Below, piece after piece: positions 33,400 through 42,200 of a stretch of DNA of 64,000 nucleotides. Under the pieces are notes generated by a model that was not told the DNA's origin, ran no database searches, and saw nothing but the letters and a program-made list of their open reading frames with translations. The stretch is from contig CAZDEB010000001.1 of assembly GCA_964504305.1 (NCBI GenBank), positions 434,001 to 498,000 on the forward strand, in the 5' to 3' direction. The first letter of the stretch is position 1, and each line of letters starts with the position of its first letter. A program made the position numbers and the translations under genes. Source of the stretch: UBA11606 sp964504305 (lineage in GTDB: Bacteria > Actinomycetota > Acidimicrobiia > Acidimicrobiales > Aldehydirespiratoraceae).

Positions 33400-36207
33400 A
33401 TGGCCGAAGACCTTCCCCGCCACCGCTACGACGCCGCACTGGCCGACGAGATCGAGACTCGTTGGCAAGCCCAGTGGCGCCAAAACGGCACATACAACGC
33501 TCCAAACCCGGGGGGACTGCTCGACGACGATCCGCTGGGTATCGCCACGGATCCGAAGTTGTTCATCATGGACATGTTCCCGTACCCATCTGGGAGCGGG
33601 CTCCATGTTGGCCACCCACTCGGATACATCGCGACAGACATCTATGCCCGATTCAAACGTATGAACGGCTTCAACGTGTTGCACACGATGGGGTTCGACG
33701 CGTTTGGTTTGCCGGCCGAGGAACACGCCCGCCAAACCGGCGAACACCCAAGGGTCAACACCGAGCGGAACGTCAGTACTTACCAACGACAACTCGACCG
33801 ACTCGGGCTGGGCCACGATCGTCGCCGGGTAGTGGCCACCACCGACCCGAGCTTTTACCGATGGACACAATGGATTTTCCTGCAGGTGTTCAATTCGTGG
33901 TTCGACCCCGACCAAGCCAAAGCTCGACCCATCGACGAACTTGTCGCCGAGTTCGACTCGGGTCAACGTTCGCCACAAGGCGGAGAGGACTGGTCGACGC
34001 TCGACGCGTTTGGTCGCCGCGAAGTCCTTCAAAGTTACCGCTTGGCCTATGTCGACGATGCGCCGGTCAACTGGTGTCCGGGGCTGGGCACTGTGCTGGC
34101 CAACGAAGAGGTCACCGCCGATGGCCACAGCGAACGGGGTAATCACCCTGTGTTTCGGCGTCCGCTCAAGCAGTGGATGATGCGTATCACCTCCTACGCC
34201 GACCGCCTGATCGAAGACCTCGACGTGCTCGACTGGCCTGACTCGATCAAGACCATGCAGCGCAACTGGATCGGGCGCTCCGAAGGTGCTCACATCGACT
34301 TCGGTCCGATCAAGGTATTCACGACCCGGCCCGACACCATTTTCGGTGCGACCTACATGGTCCTGGCTCCCGAACACGAATTGGTCGACCGGTTGGTCGC
34401 CGATCGCTGGCCCGACGACACCAACCCGTCGTGGACCGGCGGTCATCGGACCCCCGCCGAAGCAGTGGCGGCGTACCGCGAACAAGCCGCGGCGATGACC
34501 GACATCGAGCGACAAGAGAACAAGGACAAAACCGGTGTCTTTGTTGGCGAGACAGTCGCCAATCCCGTCACCGGCGAACCGATCCCGGTGTTCATTGCCG
34601 ACTACGTACTCATGGGGTACGGCACCGGAGCGATCATGGCTGTTCCGGCCCAGGACGAGCGGGATTGGGAATTCGCCGACAAATTCGAGTTGCCGATCAT
34701 TCGTACCGTGCAGCCCGCGTCGGGCTTCGACGATGCCATCCCCGGTGACGGCGCTTACGTCGGCGACGGACTCGCCATCAATTCCAGTTTTCTCGATGGT
34801 CTCAACGTCGAGGATGCCAAAGCAGCGATTGTCGAGTGGCTGGAGGCTCACGATTCTGGTGAAGGCACCATCACCTACAAGCTGCGCGACTGGCTGTTCA
34901 GCCGGCAGCGCTACTGGGGTGAGCCTTTCCCGATTGTCTACGACGAATCGGGTATTCCGCTGGCGGTGCCCGAGTCCGAATTGCCGGTCATGTTGCCCGA
35001 ACTCATGGACTGGGCTCCCCGCGAACTCGACATCGACTCCGAACCCGAACCGCCTTTGGGTCGGGTCGAACAATGGCGAACTGTCGAACTCGATCTGGGC
35101 GACGGGCCACGCACGTATCGCCGAGAACTCAACACCATGCCGCAGTGGGCCGGATCGTGTTGGTACTACCTGCGCTACCTCGACCCGTCCAACGAATTGC
35201 GGATGGCCGACGAAGGGGTTGAACAGTACTGGATGTCTGACCCCGAACAAGGAGGCGTTGGTGGCGTCGACCTATACGTCGGAGGGGCCGAGCACGCGGT
35301 GCTGCACCTTCTCTATTCGCGCTTTTGGCACAAGGTACTGTTCGATCTCGGGCACGTATCGGGACCCGAACCGTTCAAGCGTCTCATCAACCAGGGCTAC
35401 ATCCAGGCTGCCGCTTTCCAAGACGAACGCGGAATCTATGTCGATGCCGAGTCGGTGGTTGGCGATCAACAAAGCGGGTTCACCTTCGATGGCAAACCGG
35501 TGACGCGCTCGTTCGGCAAGATGGGTAAATCGCTGAAGAACTCGGTTACCCCAGACGACATGTACGAGGCCTACGGCGCCGACACGCTGCGGCTGTACGA
35601 GATGTCGATGGGCCCAATCGATCAAGACCGCCCATGGGAGACCCGCTCGGTCGTTGGATCGCACCGGCTGTTGCAGCGGGTTTGGCGCAACCTGGTTGAC
35701 GAACGAACCGGTGATCTAAATCTCACCGATGTCGAGCCGCCGGCAGAACTGCGTCGGATATTGCACCGCACAATCGACGGGGTCGCGACCGACATGGACG
35801 AGTTGCGTTTCAATACCGCAATTGCCAAGGTCACCGAACTCAACAACGAGCTGACCAAAGTTGACGGCCCGACCTCGGTCGAAGTCGCCGATGCAATGGT
35901 CCGCATGCTGGCGCCGTTAGTGCCGCATGTGGCCGAGGAATTGTGGGCTCGCATGGGTCGCCAAGGTTCTGTTACGCGGGCCCCGTTCCCTCAGGCCGAC
36001 CTAGCGTTGCTCGTCGACGATGTTGTCGAGTTGCCGGTTCAGGTCAACGCCAAGCTCCGCGCCGTAATCTCGGTTGCTTCAGACGCGAGCCAAGACGACA
36101 TTGTCGCTGCGGCGCTCGGCGAACCGAACGTGGCGGCTCACATCGACGGCAAAGAGCTGCGCAAGGCCATCGTGGTGCCCGGCCGAATGGTGAATCTCAT
36201 TGTTTGA
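33400..36207 (+). CDS. leuS: Leucyl-tRNA synthetase
   Basis: The start is taken as ATG 33400 (MAEDLPRHRYDAALADEIE), with TTG 33391 as a longer option, giving 935 residues, normal for actinobacterial LeuRS. Class I signatures are the HIGH-type HVGHPLGY near residue 65 and the KMSKS-type KMGKSLKN near residue 705. The CP1 editing domain lies between, with TTRPDTIFGATY and YGTGAIMAVPAQDERD. The C-terminal anticodon-binding domain ends the protein (VNLIV). It is an essential translation enzyme, divergent from the corrinoid operon and convergent with the giant surface protein gene. Confidence 0.97.
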   Translation: MAEDLPRHRYDAALADEIETRWQAQWRQNGTYNAPNPGGLLDDDPLGIATDPKLFIMDMFPYPSGSGLHVGHPLGYIATDIYARFKRMNGFNVLHTMGFDAFGLPAEEHARQTGEHPRVNTERNVSTYQRQLDRLGLGHDRRRVVATTDPSFYRWTQWIFLQVFNSWFDPDQAKARPIDELVAEFDSGQRSPQGGEDWSTLDAFGRREVLQSYRLAYVDDAPVNWCPGLGTVLANEEVTADGHSERGNHPVFRRPLKQWMMRITSYADRLIEDLDVLDWPDSIKTMQRNWIGRSEGAHIDFGPIKVFTTRPDTIFGATYMVLAPEHELVDRLVADRWPDDTNPSWTGGHRTPAEAVAAYREQAAAMTDIERQENKDKTGVFVGETVANPVTGEPIPVFIADYVLMGYGTGAIMAVPAQDERDWEFADKFELPIIRTVQPASGFDDAIPGDGAYVGDGLAINSSFLDGLNVEDAKAAIVEWLEAHDSGEGTITYKLRDWLFSRQRYWGEPFPIVYDESGIPLAVPESELPVMLPELMDWAPRELDIDSEPEPPLGRVEQWRTVELDLGDGPRTYRRELNTMPQWAGSCWYYLRYLDPSNELRMADEGVEQYWMSDPEQGGVGGVDLYVGGAEHAVLHLLYSRFWHKVLFDLGHVSGPEPFKRLINQGYIQAAAFQDERGIYVDAESVVGDQQSGFTFDGKPVTRSFGKMGKSLKNSVTPDDMYEAYGADTLRLYEMSMGPIDQDRPWETRSVVGSHRLLQRVWRNLVDERTGDLNLTDVEPPAELRRILHRTIDGVATDMDELRFNTAIAKVTELNNELTKVDGPTSVEVADAMVRMLAPLVPHVAEELWARMGRQGSVTRAPFPQADLALLVDDVVELPVQVNAKLRAVISVASDASQDDIVAAALGEPNVAAHIDGKELRKAIVVPGRMVNLIV

Positions 36208-36228
36208 GCAGATCGTTGTTTGACGAGA

Positions 36229-39200
36229 TCAGTGCCTGACCAGCTGAGGGCCGGAGCGGCGTCGACCGAGGGCACTGAACGCCACGCCCATCGCAAATAG
36301 GGCGAGGGCGACGCCGAGAAGGCGATCGGGGTTGGCACCCGTGAACGCCAAAGCGGACACAGCGCGAGACGTCGATGTATCGAGGATTCCGGTGACGGGC
36401 ACATCGATTCCCAGCGCCGCGTCCAAACCGGCCCCAGGGTCGAGAATGGTCTCACGGATACCGTCCACAATCGATGGCGCCAGCGGTTGGCCGTTAACCA
36501 ATGTGCCGCCGAGGACGTCGGCTCGGTTGGTGATCTCGGTTCCCACGGCTGCGGTCACGATCGTGGTGATCTCGAGCGTGAGTTCGTCGCCGACCGCCAT
36601 GGCGCTGTCGACATCGCAGGACACTCGGTTGGCGACGCTGGTACAGGACAAACCGGCCCCGGTGCTGCGTACGTAGCCCAAGCCGTCGGGCAGATCGTCG
36701 ATGACCTGGACCACTCCAGTGGTGGGCGACGGGCCGTAGTTGGTGATAACGATCCGCCAATTGGCGACTTGTCCAGTGACCACGTTCGCTTCCATGAGGC
36801 TCTTGTTGATATGGATCAGCGAGAGCGGGACGTTGGCGGTGTCGGTGTCGGTGTTGTTGGTCGGGTCTGGGTCGACCGGACCGCCCACCATGTCGACGGA
36901 GGCGGCATTGGTGACGCTAGGCGCGGCCGCGGCCTTGGCGGTCACGACCAGGCTGAGATTGCTGGTCGCACCGACGCCCAACGGCGAATTGTTGAACGCA
37001 CAGGTGATGGTCGAATCGACCGCCGCGCAACTCCACTCGGTCGAGTCGACCCGCACAAACGTGACCTCGGCTGGCAAAGTGTCGGTCAGCGTGATGGCGC
37101 CGGTAGCAATCGACGGCCCGTGGTTGATGACCGACAAGGTCCACACATTCTGGGCGTCGATCACGAAGTCGTCGGCGCTGGTCTTGATGATTTCCAGATC
37201 GGACTCAAGTCGTTCGCCGAAGTCGACGTCGAGTTGAGCGGCGCCGGGCGCAAGGGTGAACGCCGCGGTGCGGTCGAGTTCGCCGACCAGGTCGTGAGTC
37301 GGGGCCATTGCCTCGGGCAGGGTTGCTGGGTTGATCGACACCGTGTAGTCGCCGGCCGGCAAGTTGGCGAAACCGTAGATGCCGTTGACATCGGTCGACG
37401 TGGCGAGGTTGGCCGTGGCCCCGGTAGTGGGGTCGACCCAAACCGCCGCGACCGCGACGTTTTCGAACCCGGTCTCGCCGGCGCTGACGAGACCGTCGGC
37501 ATCGAGATCGTTCCACACGAGGTCGCCGATTGATCCGGTTCCGTAGTACGCAAAGTCTTGGTCGAGATTGTCGGCTCCGCTCAGCGTGAGGGCCGCGGTG
37601 TTGTCGGCGCCACCGTCGGGGTCGACGTTGGCCGTGACCCCGCCCGGCAAAGATGTCGGGTCGATGTAGATGACGTAGCTGCCGTCGGGAAGGTTCGAGA
37701 ACAGATAGTTGCCAGCAGCATCGGTGGTGGTCGAGACAACCAAATCGGATGCGCCGGGATTGGTCCAGCGAAGAGACACCAACACGTTGGGGAGGGCAAT
37801 GTCGTCCGGTTGCGGTTGAGCATCACCCGACGCGTCGAGGTCGAGCCACACGGCGTCGCCGATATTGGACACGCCGGCGTAGCCGAAATCGACATCCAGG
37901 CGTTCGGTGGTGGCGGTGGTGAGAATTGCCGAGGCGGCGTGAGCGCTGCCGGTGACTACCGACGCGTCGGCGGGATCGTCCAGATCATGGGTTGCGACGA
38001 CGCTGGCCGGTAGGTCGATGGTGTCGACCGTTACCGCGATTGCGATGTCGAGAGGCAGGCCGGTGAACAGGTACGTACCGTCGGCGCCGGTGTCTACGGC
38101 ACGCACGACAACAGCACCGCCTGGCTCGGTGAAGGTTGCGGTAACGGTTACCGCGGCCAGTCCGACTTCGTCGGTGTCGAGGGTTCCGTTTGAGTTGCGA
38201 TCGAGCCACACGGTGTCGCCGACGCGGCCCGGGCCGGCGTAGCCGAAGTCGAGCCCGAGAAAGTCTTCGTTGGCGGCGAGCGTGTAGCTGGTCGTGTCGT
38301 CGAGGTCCGTCGGGATGCCCGAGGTCGCGAAGTCGTGATCCCAAGTAGCGATGTCGATGTCGTTGGGTAGGTCGCTGGTGGTCACGGTCACCGTGTATTC
38401 GCCGGGGGCGAGATTGGGGGCGAGGTAGGCGCCGGTGGCGTCGGTGGTGGCGAGGTAGCGAACGTCGTCGGCGGACTCGTCAACGCTCACAGTCGAGGGT
38501 TCGTCGCCGAGGACCCCGTCGAATCCGGCCCAGTCGGTGGTAACGGTGATGCCGGCGAGCGGGGTTTCGTTGGCGTCTTGCACGCCGTCGAGGTTGAGGT
38601 CATACCAGATGTAGTCACCAAGGCTTCCCGCACCGGTGTAACCAAAGTCGACGTCGAGGTACGTCGCATTGGTCGATGTCAGCATGATTTGGGTGACGAT
38701 GCCGTCGTGCACTCCGCTTTGGGGTTTGTTGGCTTGGGTGTCGGTGATCGTCGGATTATCGACGAGCTCAAAGGTCGGGGTCAGCCCGGCCGGTAGGCCG
38801 GCGTTATCGACGGTGACGGTGAGGTCGATGTCTTGGGGCAAATTGCCAAAGGCGTATTCGCCGTCGCCGTTGGTGGTTGTCATGAGACTGACGGTCGCGC
38901 CGCCATCGGGATTGATCCACGAGACGGTCACGTCGACGCCGCTCAGCCCGTACTCGCCGACATCCAAGATGCCGTTGGCGTCGGCGTCGAACCAGAGCCG
39001 ATTGCCGAGGTCGGCAGTGGCGGGGGTGAACGAGACAAAGTCGGAGTCGTCTTCGTCGGTCCCGGTTCCTTCGTTGTAGTTCGCCGGGGTCGAGTCGATG
39101 TCCCATTGATCGGCCGTTTCGATCTCGGCGTGGTTCATCACCTGCGAGGCGCTGTTGATTCGGGCCACGATGTCAAGCGTCGCGGTGGCGTCTTGGGCCA

Positions 39201-42200
39201 ATCCCGAAGCCAACGTCCACGTATTGGTGCTCGAGTTGTACGAGCCGTTGGCCGTGGTCGCCGTTTGGAAGATCATGGTGTTCGGGAGCACGTCCAGAAC
39301 GCTGATGCCGGTGGCGGTATCGACGCTGGCTGTGGTTGATTCGTTGGTGACAACGATTCGGTAGGTCAAGAAGTCGCCGTAGAAGTAGGGGGCGCTCTCG
39401 ACGATCGACTTGCTGATCGCCAGGTCGACGCGGCGGATGCGAGCGTTGGCGTTGTCTGAACCGCGAACGCCATCGGCGGCGTCGTTGTCGTCGCCGAAGC
39501 TTCCGGTTTGGTTGGCCGTCTGTCCCGAATAGTCCTCGCCCGCGACCCCCGAGTCGTTCACGTGGTCAACGGCGCCAGTGGTGGCGAGGGTCAAAAGTGT
39601 TGCCTGGGGGATCAGGTCGTATTCGATTTGGGCGGAGCTACCCGCCGCGAGCGAAGTCAACACGTTGGTCCAAAGCAATGGACCCGACGTTGACCCGCTG
39701 GGATCGCTGAGCGTCACAAACCCGCCGCCGGTGTTGATCTTGGCGCTTCCGGTCGAATAGAGCCAGCCCGCGGGGAGCACGTCGTCGACATCGACGTTGT
39801 ACGCGGTGCCGGTGCCGTCATTGTGCACCGTGAGGTTCCAGCGAAACGCCAGGCCAGTTCGCGCGTCGGTCGCGTCCATGCCGCTGGCCGGAGTCTTCAC
39901 GATCACCAGGTCGGGGAACTCGACAGTGAGGGCTACCGAATCGGCGGCGACCGGGTTGCGGGTTCCGCCGTACTGAGGCACGTCGGCCGCCACCGGTGCC
40001 GCGGCGCGATCGGCACTCGACATTGCGTAGTACGAGGTGACGTCGGCGGTGTTGGTCAATATCTGGTCGTCGCTGAGGATGTTCGAAGACCCAACGACGA
40101 CGTCGTAGGTGTAGACGAGGCTGCCCGCGGCGGCCAGCGGGCCGGTGACGCTCCAGGTCAGAGTGCCCGCTGCGGCGTTGTAAACAGGGGTGGCGCCGGT
40201 GAAGTTCGATGCGACGCTGGTTCCCTCGACGGGCAGCGTGTCGACGATGATCAAATCGTGGGCTGCACCGTCACCGTTGTTGGTCACCGTGACGGTGTAG
40301 CGGTGAGTCGCCCCCGATTCGGTGTCGCACGTATCGGCATCGGGACTCGGTTCGCAGGCAGAGGCACTCGAAGCCACTACAACTTGTACGTCTTTGTCCA
40401 TGGCCAGGTTTGGCTCGACAACCGAAATTGATTCGGTCGCGGGATCGGTCGACTTGTCCCAAGTCTCGGCACCAAGATCGCTAACCCCGGTCGGGTCGAC
40501 GACGATCGTGTTGGTGTTGTGCCAGTGCAACACCGACGAGTTCGTACCGGCCGACGCGGTCGTGGCGATGGCATCGATGTGCACCGAATAGGGGAGAGTG
40601 ATGTTGCAGTTGGCGCCGTCGGCTTCGATATCTCCGAAGTACCAGCCCAGCACTTGGCCGTTGGGCGTCAGGCGAAGAGCGTCGTTGGCCACGAGTGCGG
40701 TGTTGGTTCCGGCAAACTGACATTCGGTTCCGCTGTAAGAAGGAGTCCCGTAGCTGTCGAATTGAACGAAGCTCGGCAAGGTGTCAAACAGCGTGGTGTC
40801 GTAGGTGCGGCTTCCCGACGGTATTTGCACGGTCAGTTCGAAGTTGGCGGCCTCGCCAACGCGAAACTCGCTGATGTCAGTGTCGGTCAGATCGAACGGG
40901 TTGGCGTCAAACGGCGCAATGTCTTTGGCCAACAGTCCCAGCGGCAGTTCGATGGTGTTGGTGGTATTGGCGGTGTAGCTCGTGCGTTCGCCGGCAACCG
41001 TGCCGGCCATGGACGACGCGGTCACCACTGCGGTGTTCGTCAACTGGGTCGCGGCTACCGATTCGGTGGCGACCGTGGCCTTGTAGGTGAGCGTCGTCGA
41101 AGCCCCGACCGCCAGTTCGGTAATCGTCCACACCAACGTGCCGCCACTCGGGGCGCCGGCGGTCCATGTGGCCGCATCGGGATTGTTGTTGGCGTTGTCG
41201 GTGAACTGGAGACCAACCGGCAAGGAATCGGTCACGACGAGATCGTGGGCGTACGAACCATGCGTGTGGGTCGGGTTGGTCACCGTGAGGGTGTAGGTGA
41301 CGAGATCGCCGGCGCTGACGTTGCTGATCGCGTCGGTGGGCACGTTGGTGTCGGTGCCGTCGTCGGTCTTGGTGATCGAAAGGCTGGGCTCGACGACCTT
41401 GGTACGAGCCCGGTTTGATGAGGCCTGGGCGACCTTGCTGGCGTTGGCGTCGTTCCAGTCGGCGTACGCGTAGTTGTCCAGGTTGTTGGCCCGTGCGCCG
41501 CTGGTTAGTTGGGCGTCGTAGCTCAGCCACACCGTGTCGATGCCCGCTCCCACCGGGTTCTGCCATGTCGCCGGAAAGGTAACTCCGAGCACCGGTCCCA
41601 CGCCGTTGAGCTCCACCAAAATGTCGGTTGCCGCGTCGTAAACGGCCGCGGTGCCACCGAGATCGAAGAAGCCGTCTCCGGCCGCCGCGTTGGTGATGGT
41701 GAGCGAGACAACGCTGCTCGGGTTGTTGTTGTTGAACTCGCCCCCGGTGAGGCCAGTGAAACTCAACTTTGAGTCGATGGGATCGGTGAGGACCAAGCTG
41801 TAGGCATCGACTCCGACCGGAATCGTGGCATCGAATCGGTAGTTGAGGGACTCGCCGATGGTCGCGTCTTGGGTAGCGCTGCTCGACAGATCGGCGGCGT
41901 TGCTGCGGTTGCTTGCGCCGGTCGCGTCGGTCACCGTCGACGATTGGGTTTTGGTCAGCGTGATGTTGTCGATGTTGACTGTGGCTTGAGCGTTGAGCGC
42001 CGAGACCGTAGCGGTCGGGGCGGTCTGGTCGATATTGCTCGCAGGTATGTAGGTGAGGGTGCCGCCGGTGTTGTCCTGGGGTCCGTCGAAGGATCGAACG
42101 CCGGCGTCATTGGTCAAGACCACGCCGGCGGCGATGTTGGCGGGCACGGTGAGTTGGTAGCTCAGCGTCGAAACCGCGCCGGGCGCAAGTGATGTGACGC

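Noticed and set aside
33292..35250. Minus-strand open frame of 652 codons opposite leuS
   Set aside because: The strand opposite encodes LeuRS with both class I motifs; the antisense frame is a codon-bias shadow.
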